DNA from: Rhodobacterales bacterium UBA7416
Lineage (GTDB): Bacteria > Pseudomonadota > Alphaproteobacteria > Rhodobacterales > Rhodobacteraceae
Length of the DNA stretch: 26,804 nt
Assembly (NCBI GenBank): GCA_002469545.1
Contig: DKMK01000053.1
Location: 1-26,804 of the forward strand
Reading direction: 5' to 3'
This document shows positions 1-6,706 of the stretch, piece by piece. Position 1 is the stretch's first letter, and every line of letters starts with the position of its first letter. The position numbers and the translations under genes were made by a program. The notes beneath the pieces were generated by a model. That model ran no database searches. It had not been told where the DNA came from and saw nothing but the letters and a program-made list of their open reading frames with translations.

Positions 1-1256
1 TGCATGGCGTATTCGTGGCCATAAGTTTCCAACGCTTTGGACAAGCAATAATCATGATCCGCAAAGTCAGTGTAGCGACGTGGATCAACCGCCCACATGT
101 CCACTTCGGTTTCGCCGTGCATGATCCATTCGGACAACACCTTACCAGCGCCGCCACCTTGGGCAATGCCGAAGGTGAATGAGTGGCCTTCGAATGCGTT
201 TTTCACACCTGGCATTGGACCAACCATTGGCAAGCCGTCTGGTGCGTATGGGATTGGGCCGTTGATGTTGCGGTTAATGCCACCCTCACCCAAGATTGGG
301 ACACGCGCCATTGCATCTTCGATATAGTATTCCAAGCGTTCCAGATCATCTGGGTATAACTGGAATGAGAAATCGTCAGGCATTGGATCCTGTGGCGTTA
401 CCCAATGTGCCTTACAGTTGCGCTCGTATGGGCCAAGGTTCAAACCGTTTTTATCTTGGCGAAGATAATAAGATGTATCAACATCACGTACCAATGGAAC
501 CTTGTGACCTTTTTCTTTCGTCCATTCGGCCAATTCTGGAATTTCTTCGGTTAGAAAGTATTGGTGTGACATAACAACCATTGGCACCGTGCGACCACCA
601 AAGGGTTTGAACATCTCACCAACGCGTTGCGCATAATAGCCAGCACAGTTCACAACGAATTCACAGCGGATGTCGCCTTTGGCCGTTTTTACAATCCATT
701 CATCGCCATCACGTTCAACACCTAGCGCAGGACAGAAACGTTCAATCCGTGCGCCTGCATCGCGTGCACCTTTGGCCATTGCTTGCGTTAATTGTGCAGG
801 ATCAATATCGCCATCCAGTGGATCCCAAAGACCACCCACAAGATCATGCGTTTCCATGAATGGGTGCATTTCCTTAAGCTCTGCTGGTGTGCAAATATCC
901 ATTTGCAATCCTTGGTAACGGCCCATGCCAGCAACGCGCTCGAATTCTTGCATCCGTTCCTTGGAGTGCGCCAAACGGATCGATCCTGTAACGTGATAAT
1001 TCATTGGATAACCAACATCATCACCCAAGGTGCGATACATCGCAGCGCCGTCGCGCTGCATATTCATCACAGCCCAAGAGCCTGCAAAGTTTGGCACGTT
1101 ACCCGCCGCGTGCCATGTAGAACCTGCTGTAAGCTCGTTCTTTTCAAGTAGAACGCAATCTTTCCAGCCTGCTTTGGCCAAGTGATAGAGCGTAGAGGTG
1201 CCGATAACACCGCCACCGATAATGACCACGCGGGCCGTTGTAGGGAAATCTGACAT
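1..1256 (-). CDS. FAD-dependent dimethylglycine/sarcosine dehydrogenase-like protein (partial)
   Basis: The reading frame runs off the left edge; about 418 N-terminal residues are visible. Translation starts MSDFPTTARVVIIGGGVIG, a Rossmann FAD-binding motif. Near residue 45 comes LTAGSTWHAAG, the motif whose His carries covalent FAD in dimethylglycine and sarcosine dehydrogenases. The stretch GINRNINGPIPYAPDGLPMVGP is also typical of the family. Such enzymes oxidatively demethylate N-methylated glycines, passing the one-carbon unit to tetrahydrofolate or releasing formaldehyde. Family members are usually about 800 residues, so the C-terminal folate-binding (GcvT-like) half would lie outside the window. 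AAGGA sits in front of the ATG. It is the last visible gene of the minus-strand unit, 10 bases after the GFA gene. Exact substrate is uncertain. Confidence 0.88.
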   Translation of the reverse strand, partial: MSDFPTTARVVIIGGGVIGTSTLYHLAKAGWKDCVLLEKNELTAGSTWHAAGNVPNFAGSWAVMNMQRDGAAMYRTLGDDVGYPMNYHVTGSIRLAHSKERMQEFERVAGMGRYQGLQMDICTPAELKEMHPFMETHDLVGGLWDPLDGDIDPAQLTQAMAKGARDAGARIERFCPALGVERDGDEWIVKTAKGDIRCEFVVNCAGYYAQRVGEMFKPFGGRTVPMVVMSHQYFLTEEIPELAEWTKEKGHKVPLVRDVDTSYYLRQDKNGLNLGPYERNCKAHWVTPQDPMPDDFSFQLYPDDLERLEYYIEDAMARVPILGEGGINRNINGPIPYAPDGLPMVGPMPGVKNAFEGHSFTFGIAQGGGAGKVLSEWIMHGETEVDMWAVDPRRYTDFADHDYCLSKALETYGHEYAM

Positions 1257-1266
1257 CGTTGCGTCC

Positions 1267-1728
1267 TTATTGTTCGTTGTCTGTTTTATGTGTGGGTTTT
1301 GGTTTCGGGTAAAAACTTGGCTTCACTGATACCTCTAAATCAAATAATGGTGCCTGCGGCAGGCCATCATCCAAAGTGTAGTAATCTGATTTTTCTGCGG
1401 TAAAGCTGTGGTGACTTATTTTTGCATCAAGCTGATCGTCGAATACGCCAGCGGCAACGTTCCATCCGTCACGCCCAGCAAAGCTCCAGAAAAGGCTGGA
1501 ACCACAATCGCTGCAAAAGCCCTTTTCGACCTGATCCATCGAAGTGAACCATTTCAAAGAATCGTAACGCAGTAATTCCATCTGAAGTGAAGATACTGTT
1601 ACATTAGCCGCATAGTGTCCTGATGTTTTACGGCATTGAATGCAATGGCACGTTTGGAAATCCTGTAGAGGACCCGTGACTTCGAACGTCACACCCTTGC
1701 AGAGGCAGGAACCGGCATATGTTTTCAT
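1267..1728 (-). CDS. GFA-family (CENP-V/GFA domain) zinc protein, copy 1
   Basis: The 153-residue product has the GFA zinc-binding pattern: CLC near residue 9, CHCIQCRKTSGHY near residue 30, and CSDCGSSLFW in the middle. The family is named for glutathione-dependent formaldehyde-activating enzyme, but for most members the reaction is unproven. I chose the second Met (MKTYAG) because GGGAG lies at good distance before it and the paralogue upstream also starts MKT. An in-frame Met four codons earlier (1740) overlaps the LysE stop as TAATG, which suggests translational coupling. Compared with copy 2 it has a longer C-terminal tail rich in Pro, Lys and Thr. It lies between the exporter gene and the demethylating dehydrogenase gene, which fits a role around one-carbon or glutathione chemistry, but that is inference. 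Confidence 0.9.
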   Translation of the reverse strand: MKTYAGSCLCKGVTFEVTGPLQDFQTCHCIQCRKTSGHYAANVTVSSLQMELLRYDSLKWFTSMDQVEKGFCSDCGSSLFWSFAGRDGWNVAAGVFDDQLDAKISHHSFTAEKSDYYTLDDGLPQAPLFDLEVSVKPSFYPKPKPTHKTDNEQ

Positions 1729-1739
1729 AGCGTCTCCCA

Positions 1740-2369
1740 TTAATTCACCACCAGCTTGGCTGCCAGGCTGCCAAATACCAAAGCGGCAAATTTATTCATG
1801 GCACCAGTCATTGTGCGTAGTCGCGTTGCCATGACGCCTGCAAAAATACCAAATGCACCATCCGCAATCACGCCACCCGTTGCCAACATAAGACCCAACA
1901 AAATGATCTGGTGCCACACGGGTCCAATTGAAGGGTCAGTAAATTGCGGTAGGAATGCCAAAACGAACAATGCCACTTTGGGGTTAAGGATGTTTGTTAT
2001 GAACCCGCGGCGAAATGCGCGCCATGTTCCTGAGGCACCATTGCCTGTTCGTAAATCGTCACCAGCACGCCAGCTTTGGATTGCTAAGAACACCAGATAA
2101 GCAGCGCCCAGATATTTGATCACAGAGTATGCGGCCGGGTAGGTCAATAACAATACAGCCAAACCCAACGCCGCCATCGAAACATGAACCAAAACACCCG
2201 CCGAAATACCCATGGCGGCGGCCAGACCGGCGCGCGGTCCGCTGGAAATTCCAGTTGCCAACGTGAACATCATATCTGCGCCAGGTGTAAGATATAGAAT
2301 AACAGCTGCACCCATAAAGGATGCAATCGTTACCCATTCCATTGCTGCCAGTGTATCCAACATTACCAT
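1740..2369 (-). CDS. LysE/RhtB-family amino-acid exporter
   Basis: A hydrophobic 209-residue inner-membrane protein with about six predicted helices. The N-terminal stretch ends in YLTPGADMMFTLATG, the hallmark of the LysE/RhtB family (P-G-x-D/N after helix 1), followed by the Gly/Ala-rich second helix and FRRGFITNILNPKVALF, the conserved loop before helix 4. Members export amino acids or their derivatives by proton antiport; the substrate cannot be read from sequence. The start overlaps the stop of the upstream GFA gene; Met at 2369 or 2363 are both possible, the latter forming TAATG with that stop. Its own stop overlaps the next GFA frame in the same way. Embedded in the GFA/dehydrogenase unit, it may protect the cell from an over-accumulating amine or amino acid. 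Confidence 0.92.
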   Translation of the reverse strand: MVMLDTLAAMEWVTIASFMGAAVILYLTPGADMMFTLATGISSGPRAGLAAAMGISAGVLVHVSMAALGLAVLLLTYPAAYSVIKYLGAAYLVFLAIQSWRAGDDLRTGNGASGTWRAFRRGFITNILNPKVALFVLAFLPQFTDPSIGPVWHQIILLGLMLATGGVIADGAFGIFAGVMATRLRTMTGAMNKFAALVFGSLAAKLVVN

Positions 2370-2746
2370 TTATCCAATTGCGGCAGGCCATCCGAAATAT
2401 CGTAATAGTCGCCTTTATCTGCCACGCAGATGTGTTTTTCTGTTTTTAAGCCAGTTTCACCGTCCAACGTACCCGATCCAATCGATGTGGTGCCTTCGCC
2501 GTCCATTTGCCAAAATAGCGATGACCCGCATTCTGTGCAAAATCCACGGCGCGCCCAATTGGATGAGCGAAACCATTTCAAACCTTTGTCCACAATAATT
2601 TTCAGGCTTTCATTTGGCACCTGTGTCGCTGACCAATAGTGGCCACTGGTTTTGCGGCATTGCGTACAATGACACGCCACCGATGGGCGCATTTCACCGT
2701 GTGCTTCAAATGCCACGGCACCACATTCACAAGATCCAGTTTTCAT
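2363..2746 (-). CDS. GFA-family (CENP-V/GFA domain) zinc protein, copy 2
   Basis: The 127-residue product starts MKTGSCECGAVAFEAHG and carries the full GFA zinc pattern: CEC, then CHCTQCRKTSGHYWS, then CTECGSSLFWQ. It is clearly homologous to copy 1 about 1 kb downstream, but diverged, so the two probably have separate roles or act together. An open frame continues 24 codons upstream into the regulator gene, but AGGAGAT ideally spaced before 2746 and the paralogue's start support the shorter protein. It follows the XRE regulator gene by 8 bases and overlaps the LysE gene at its 3' end. The enzymatic role is not established for this family. Confidence 0.9.
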   Translation of the reverse strand: MKTGSCECGAVAFEAHGEMRPSVACHCTQCRKTSGHYWSATQVPNESLKIIVDKGLKWFRSSNWARRGFCTECGSSLFWQMDGEGTTSIGSGTLDGETGLKTEKHICVADKGDYYDISDGLPQLDKW

Positions 2747-2754
2747 AACATCTC

Positions 2755-3327
2755 CTAGTAGATTGGTGGCGCGATCACCCAGATCACAACCGCATCGGTT
2801 TTGGCAGGGTTCGCCCATTTGAATTGTTCGCCGCGAATACGAAAGCTGTCGCCCGCCGTCAGTTCGAATTTATCTGTCGCTATCCATAAATTCAGGCTGC
2901 CTGAAATCACATAGCCTACCTCTTGGGTTGGGCGGGTAACGAAGCTGGACAGCTTTGCATTTGGCGCGAAGACAGATCGCAGAACTTCAAATTCATCGGT
3001 TAAGTCAGGCGACAACAGCTCTTCGACCAAGCCGACATCACCCCCACCAATTTTGCGACGTCCAGATTTACGAACGATACGACCTACTTCGTCTGCCTTG
3101 GCGTCTGATTGGCCAAAAAACAACGATACTGGGACATTCAAGGTTTCCGCCATTTTGCGCAACTCTTCGATCGTTGGTGAAGAGATGTCGCGTTCGACTT
3201 GGCTTAACCATCCGACAGAACGACCCAGAATTTCAGACAAATGCGTCAACGTTAGGCCGCGTGATTTACGTAATGCGCGTAAGTCAGCTCCCAATGTTTT
3301 TGGCGAATTTGTCATTTCTTGAAGCAT
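2755..3327 (-). CDS. XRE-family regulator with C-terminal cupin domain
   Basis: A 190-residue regulator. Residues about 12-70 form a Cro/CI-type helix-turn-helix (LGADLRALRKSRGLTLTHLS, then GWLSQVERDISSPTIEELRKMA). After a basic linker (KSGRRKIGGG) the C-terminal part, about residues 95-190, is a small cupin barrel with the pattern EVGYVISGSLNLW and TAGDSFRI, which binds an effector or metal in this architecture. It is first in the minus-strand unit and so probably senses a substrate or product of the dehydrogenase/GFA/LysE genes and controls them. Start at Met 3327 (GGAAC before it) is chosen; Met 3315 (MTNSPK) is an alternative. The inverted repeat at 3342-3368, just upstream, is a candidate binding site. 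Confidence 0.9.
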   Translation of the reverse strand: MLQEMTNSPKTLGADLRALRKSRGLTLTHLSEILGRSVGWLSQVERDISSPTIEELRKMAETLNVPVSLFFGQSDAKADEVGRIVRKSGRRKIGGGDVGLVEELLSPDLTDEFEVLRSVFAPNAKLSSFVTRPTQEVGYVISGSLNLWIATDKFELTAGDSFRIRGEQFKWANPAKTDAVVIWVIAPPIY

Positions 3328-3341
3328 TTTGTTCCAGTCGT

Positions 3342-3368
3342 CGTGAAATTTTAATCATTTTTTTCACG
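3342..3368. promoter_or_regulatory. Inverted repeat, candidate operator of the XRE-cupin regulator
   Basis: CGTGAAA at 3342-3348 is repeated inverted as TTTCACG at 3362-3368, with 13 AT-rich bases between. The repeat begins 15 bases upstream of the regulator's start codon, where a self-regulating repressor would be expected to bind. Assignment to this regulator is inferred from position only; the arms are also within reach of the divergent Crp-family promoter. Confidence 0.4.
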
Positions 3369-3448
3369 GTTTTACGATTCGTTCAAGCCAACTTACGACA
3401 TGCAGAGGTCGTTTTTTCCTTGTTGTACGCGCTATTAAATTTGATTAT

Positions 3449-3464
3449 AGTGATTTTTATCACT
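3449..3464. promoter_or_regulatory. Crp-type palindrome in front of the Crp/Fnr-family gene
   Basis: AGTGAT-TTTT-ATCACT is a perfect 6-base palindrome with a 4-base centre. It has the GTGA-N6-TCAC core and spacing of E. coli-type CRP sites (TGTGA-N6-TCACA). It lies about 33 bases before the ATG of the Crp/Fnr-family regulator, so autoregulation is the simplest reading. It does not fit the FNR consensus TTGAT-N4-ATCAA. Confidence 0.55.
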
Positions 3465-3496
3465 TAATTTAAGTGAAATCGCGTTAGGATACCACC

Positions 3497-4186
3497 ATGT
3501 TACGTAATGAACTCACTTTTCCATCCAAAAGTTTCTTGGGTCAAATTAATCAAGACAGCTGGGATTTGCTGTCTTCGCGCTGGCGTACGCAGTTATACAA
3601 GTCGGGTCAGTTTTTAATTAACGCCGACGACAACAACCGCGATGTGTTTTTCGTATTACGGGGATCCGCCAAGGCAACAATCTATACCGATAGTGGCCGC
3701 GAGGTTTCATTTATTACGGTTGGAACTGGTGATTGCTTTGGAGAGTTTTCCGCTCTGGATGACAGTCCGCGTTCTGCATCTGTCGTCGCAGCAGAGGAAT
3801 GTTTAGCCGCGCGCATTGATCAAGCAAATTATATCCAATTGATGAAAAGCCATTCGGACATGACGTTTTCATTGCTGAATATCTTAATCGGGCACCTACG
3901 TGACCTGTCTAAGCGTGTAGTCGATTTTAATGCTAAAAATGCCGACGAGCGTCTGCATGATGCGTTGTTGGAATTGGCTGAGAAATATCAACATGGTGAT
4001 GAAGATTCAGTTCTAATTCCCCGCCCACCAACACAATCCGAGCTGGCCGCATTTATATTTTCATCACGTGAAAGCGTGGCCCGTGAAATGGGCCGCATGC
4101 GCAAAATGGGTTTATTGGCGCGTCAAAAGCGGGCGTTGGAGATTCCAAGCGTGGAAACCCTACGCGCTTTTGTTCACTCTTCCTAA
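3497..4186 (+). CDS. Crp/Fnr-family transcriptional regulator
   Basis: A 229-residue protein with an N-terminal cyclic-nucleotide-binding barrel (about residues 15-125) and a C-terminal winged helix-turn-helix (about 150-220). The phosphate-binding cassette reads FGEFSALDDSPRSASVVA; Glu83 and Arg92 are the residues that contact the cyclic-nucleotide ribose and phosphate in this fold, so cAMP or a related ligand is likely. The recognition region is TQSELAAFIFSSRESVAREM (about 179-198). There is no N-terminal cysteine cluster, so it is not an oxygen-sensing FNR. AGGA sits 7 bases before the ATG. It is divergent from the XRE-led unit, with about 170 bases shared between them, and its 3' end overlaps the convergent Lin0512 gene by 4 bases. 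Confidence 0.93.
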   Translation: MLRNELTFPSKSFLGQINQDSWDLLSSRWRTQLYKSGQFLINADDNNRDVFFVLRGSAKATIYTDSGREVSFITVGTGDCFGEFSALDDSPRSASVVAAEECLAARIDQANYIQLMKSHSDMTFSLLNILIGHLRDLSKRVVDFNAKNADERLHDALLELAEKYQHGDEDSVLIPRPPTQSELAAFIFSSRESVAREMGRMRKMGLLARQKRALEIPSVETLRAFVHSS

Positions 4187-4539
4187 CTTAGCTTCCAATC
4201 GACGGAATCGATTGGATACAATGCTTCGACTGCGGCAGTGGCAACCACGTGGTAGGTTCCGTTTTTTGGATCCTGTACGTTTTGACCGCCCTTAACTGCT
4301 GTTACCGTTGCAACCCCACGCGGTAGCGTTGCCGCCACGGCATCGCAATCCACCAACTCTGGCTGTGCGACACCAACGGTTACACGAACCTGCATTTGTG
4401 CGGCATCCAGATTAAGGGACTGGAAAACGCTGAGCGTTGAATGACGGAATGCATCTTCGACAGCGCGTTTAGCCGCCTTGGTATAATCCATGCCGTACAG
4501 ATCATTTCCCATACCCATTTCAAGAATAAGACGTTTCAT
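4183..4539 (-). CDS. Lin0512-family protein, copy B (keeps most of the family motif)
   Basis: A 118-residue protein with no signal or membrane segment. Near the N-terminus it reads GMGNDLYGMDYTKAAKRA. This matches, with His changed to Tyr, the GxGxDxHG signature of the Lin0512 family (TIGR02058), a group of unknown function seen in diverse bacteria and in plants. It aligns end to end with the gene just upstream (shared DYTKAAK, QPDLVD/QPELVD, LP-x-G, GG near residue 85, NAAV/TAAV). The two genes overlap by 4 bases (ATGA), so they are translated together and probably form a mixed oligomer. No reaction can be assigned. Its 3' end overlaps the convergent Crp-family gene by 4 bases. Confidence 0.8.
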   Translation of the reverse strand: MKRLILEMGMGNDLYGMDYTKAAKRAVEDAFRHSTLSVFQSLNLDAAQMQVRVTVGVAQPELVDCDAVAATLPRGVATVTAVKGGQNVQDPKNGTYHVVATAAVEALYPIDSVDWKLS

Positions 4540-4883
4540 GTGGCTGGCTCCATATCAAAGGAAACAATGACTGCGGCATTTGCGATGACGGTTACACCGT
4601 CATCTGGTTTGGGAATATCCAGTCCGCCATGCAAGGCCTTAAATGAGCCTCGACCGTACGGCAGGACGTCACGAAGTGCATCCAAATCAACAAGGTCCGG
4701 CTGTTGAACAGCCACCTCGACATCAACGATCATGGCAGATTTATCAAATCCGAATGCCTGTGCCATTGTTAATGAGTTGTGCCATAGCGCATCTTTCAAT
4801 GCACTTTTAGCTGCTTTTGTATAATCCCTACGGCGCAAGGATGTTCCCATACCGAATTCAACGGCTACGCGTGTTTTGGCCAT
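4536..4883 (-). CDS. Lin0512-family protein, copy A (degenerate signature)
   Basis: A 115-residue soluble protein, first of the tandem Lin0512 pair. The signature region reads GMGTSLRRRDYTKAAKSA: both first glycines and the DYTKAA segment remain, but the Asp and the His-Gly of GxGxDxHG are Ser and Arg-Arg. The rest (ALWHNSL, VAVQQPDLVDLDALRDVLPYGRG) keeps the family pattern. The change suggests that if the motif is an active or binding site, this subunit lacks it or uses it differently. AAAGGTGG sits at normal distance before the ATG. The 29-base palindrome at 4897-4925 lies only 13 bases upstream of the start. Function unknown. Confidence 0.78.
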   Translation of the reverse strand: MAKTRVAVEFGMGTSLRRRDYTKAAKSALKDALWHNSLTMAQAFGFDKSAMIVDVEVAVQQPDLVDLDALRDVLPYGRGSFKALHGGLDIPKPDDGVTVIANAAVIVSFDMEPAT

Positions 4884-4896
4884 TTGCCACCTTTCC

Positions 4897-4925
4897 AGTT
4901 TAGCACAGTGTTAACGTGCTAAACT
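4897..4925. promoter_or_regulatory. 29-base palindrome upstream of the Lin0512 pair
   Basis: AGTTTAGCAC (4897-4906) and its exact complement GTGCTAAACT (4916-4925) flank 9 bases. No run of T follows on the minus strand, so it is a poor intrinsic terminator for the phosphoesterase gene upstream. It directly precedes the Shine-Dalgarno sequence of the first Lin0512 gene. An operator for a dimeric repressor, or a structured leader, fits better. No cognate regulator can be named. Confidence 0.55.
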
Positions 4926-4940
4926 GAAGGATGTAAATGA

Positions 4941-6569
4941 TTAGTGTCCCATGCATTTAACTGTGGAATCATATGCGTCAAACGTCATTGGATCGCCGGT
5001 CATTCCCTTGGGATGATCCTTCCAGCCTGTATTGCCTACAGCTGTTGTGGATGATCGGGTCCACGCGACATAGCCGAATTCTGCTTTCCAGCTGATCTGG
5101 GCGGTGTATGGATTGTCCGACGGGCCGACGCCTTGGATTGGATAACCAGATTGTTTGAAACTGCATGTGCTGGACGTTCTGTTCAAACCTGCGCTGCGCA
5201 GATCGACGCCGCTGTGCCCAACGATATAGGTCATTGGGAAAAGATATCCATTTCCCCTGTGGTTCGCTTTGAAAAATTCGATTTTCTGAGTCAGATGATC
5301 ATGTCCCAAAATCAATGCGCTTGGCTTACAAGTCGATCCCGCGCACAAGTTTAATGGTTGGCCTGCAGTCCCCTTGGAAACTAATGCACCTTCTAAGGCA
5401 GCCCGCACGCGTTTGTCGCCAAGACCACCGTGGCCGTTGTAGAGGTTAACGGCTGGAATATGAGAGACCCACCAAACACTATCAACGTCGGACAGCTCGA
5501 TTGCGCGTTCGAACCGTGATTGTAAATGACCCGATCGATCCAGCGAGCTGTCGATCATAACCATGCGATGTGGATCATTTGCCTGTGCATTCACAATGCC
5601 ACCAGGGGCAATATCAAATGACCATGTTTGTTCTAATGATACGCCAGAACAATAGGGTGCCCCTGATGTTGCAGGTGGTTGTGTACCCATAAGGTATTCA
5701 TAACCTACCCCATACCATTCCTCGTTGCCAAACGGGCAGATTTCATGGTTGCCGCGCGACAATGCCCACGGTGCGTTCAACAGCCCGTCGCGTGCTGGGT
5801 TGAAGAAATCCAGCAACCAATAGGCCCATGAATCTGGGGTGGCGGGAAATGATCCGGGCTCATAGTAATATCGATAATCACCAACATGGATGGCCAAGTC
5901 AGGAGGCGATGCTGTAGGGGTCGCGGCGTCCAAGATTAGATGGAAGGGCCAGTTTTTTGTGTTCAATGGCCATAAGGAATCTCGTGTAAGGACTGTACAG
6001 TTTTGGCCATCTTGTCCCTTACAACCGGTATCACCCAATGTCACAATGCGAAGCTCATCATTGCCAGCACCGTCTATGTATTGGCGGCCGATTTTTGCGG
6101 GCCCAGATACTGTCACGAATTTTCCTGTTGCTTGACCTTGGTATTGAATTTCGACGGCTGTGTTACCGTTTGTCTTTATCAAAGAGGCATCTGTCCAGTG
6201 TTCCAATAATGTTGCTCGGCACAATGTGACAGGAAAACTTGGAGAACCCGTTGTCGTATCCGTTGTTTTGGGATTGGCACGTGGGGTTGGTGTTATCAAT
6301 GATTCACCTTGAACACTCCCTTGGATTGCGAAAGCAGCACAAGCGGTATCTTCGTTAATTAACATACTGTTTTCAATAACAAATCGAAGATCAATGGATG
6401 GTTGAGCAATACCTGTTCCAACAGGATTTGGCACGACTTGTGCCCATGCCGCAACGACAGAACCATCTGGTGATGGTAATGGCCCAGCGGTTGGGTTTGC
6501 GACCGCTGTTGTGACGGTTATGGCTAAGGCTGCGCAAGCTGAGAGTGCTTGTTGAATCTGTGACGACAT
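4941..6569 (-). CDS. Secreted calcineurin-like metallophosphoesterase
   Basis: A 542-residue protein with an N-terminal signal peptide (hydrophobic ALSACAALAITVTTAVA, likely cleaved after about residue 24), so probably periplasmic or secreted. The two-metal phosphoesterase motifs appear in order: GDTGC at about 179 (Asp180), HVGDYRYY at about 228 (Asp231), RGNHE at about 272, SHIP at about 369 (His370) and GHDH at 422-425. Residues 25-170 form an N-terminal domain without a recognised family. Several Cys residues may form disulfides. Substrate is unknown; phosphomonoesters, diesters or nucleotides are possible. AGGGAAA precedes the ATG. It is divergent from imuB, and the downstream Lin0512 pair has its own palindrome, so it is probably transcribed alone. 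Confidence 0.88.
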   Translation of the reverse strand: MSSQIQQALSACAALAITVTTAVANPTAGPLPSPDGSVVAAWAQVVPNPVGTGIAQPSIDLRFVIENSMLINEDTACAAFAIQGSVQGESLITPTPRANPKTTDTTTGSPSFPVTLCRATLLEHWTDASLIKTNGNTAVEIQYQGQATGKFVTVSGPAKIGRQYIDGAGNDELRIVTLGDTGCKGQDGQNCTVLTRDSLWPLNTKNWPFHLILDAATPTASPPDLAIHVGDYRYYYEPGSFPATPDSWAYWLLDFFNPARDGLLNAPWALSRGNHEICPFGNEEWYGVGYEYLMGTQPPATSGAPYCSGVSLEQTWSFDIAPGGIVNAQANDPHRMVMIDSSLDRSGHLQSRFERAIELSDVDSVWWVSHIPAVNLYNGHGGLGDKRVRAALEGALVSKGTAGQPLNLCAGSTCKPSALILGHDHLTQKIEFFKANHRGNGYLFPMTYIVGHSGVDLRSAGLNRTSSTCSFKQSGYPIQGVGPSDNPYTAQISWKAEFGYVAWTRSSTTAVGNTGWKDHPKGMTGDPMTFDAYDSTVKCMGH

Positions 6570-6629
6570 GGCGTTTCCCTGTGTATCTGATTAGCAAATT
6601 CTATGAGTTTCCCCATCCAAAACAGTGCG

Positions 6630-6635
6630 ATTATA
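6630..6635 (-). promoter_or_regulatory. Candidate -10 element for the metallophosphoesterase gene
   Basis: A perfect TATAAT read on the minus strand lies about 60 bases upstream of the phosphoesterase start. No good -35 hexamer stands at 16-18 bases, so support is limited to the -10 match and position. Confidence 0.3.
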
Positions 6636-6689
6636 CACTCATTTTGACCTGTAGGGTGACTCGACTTTGCCTTTTGGTGTGATAGATTA

Positions 6690-6704
6690 GAACAAAAAGC
6701 GAAC
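6690..6704. promoter_or_regulatory. LexA (SOS) box of imuB
   Basis: GAAC-N7-GAAC at 6690-6704 is the reverse complement of GTTC-N7-GTTC, the established LexA operator of alphaproteobacteria. It ends two bases before the imuB ATG. imuB is a well-known LexA target, which makes the match much more credible than a chance occurrence. Confidence 0.8.
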
Positions 6705-6706
6705 AC

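Noticed and set aside
670..1151. Open frames on the plus strand across the dehydrogenase gene
   Set aside because: They mirror the minus-strand coding frame, have no ribosome-binding sites and no recognisable protein features.
2747..2818. 24-codon N-terminal extension of GFA copy 2
   Set aside because: It lies inside the XRE regulator gene, and the AGGAGAT site and paralogue alignment support Met at 2746.
3441..3470. FNR/ANR-type site before the Crp-family gene
   Set aside because: The palindrome is AGTGAT-N4-ATCACT, without the TTGAT half-sites of FNR; it is closer to CRP-type sites.
4897..4925. Intrinsic terminator of the metallophosphoesterase gene
   Set aside because: Strong stem, but no T-run follows on the minus strand; the position next to a ribosome-binding site fits an operator better.
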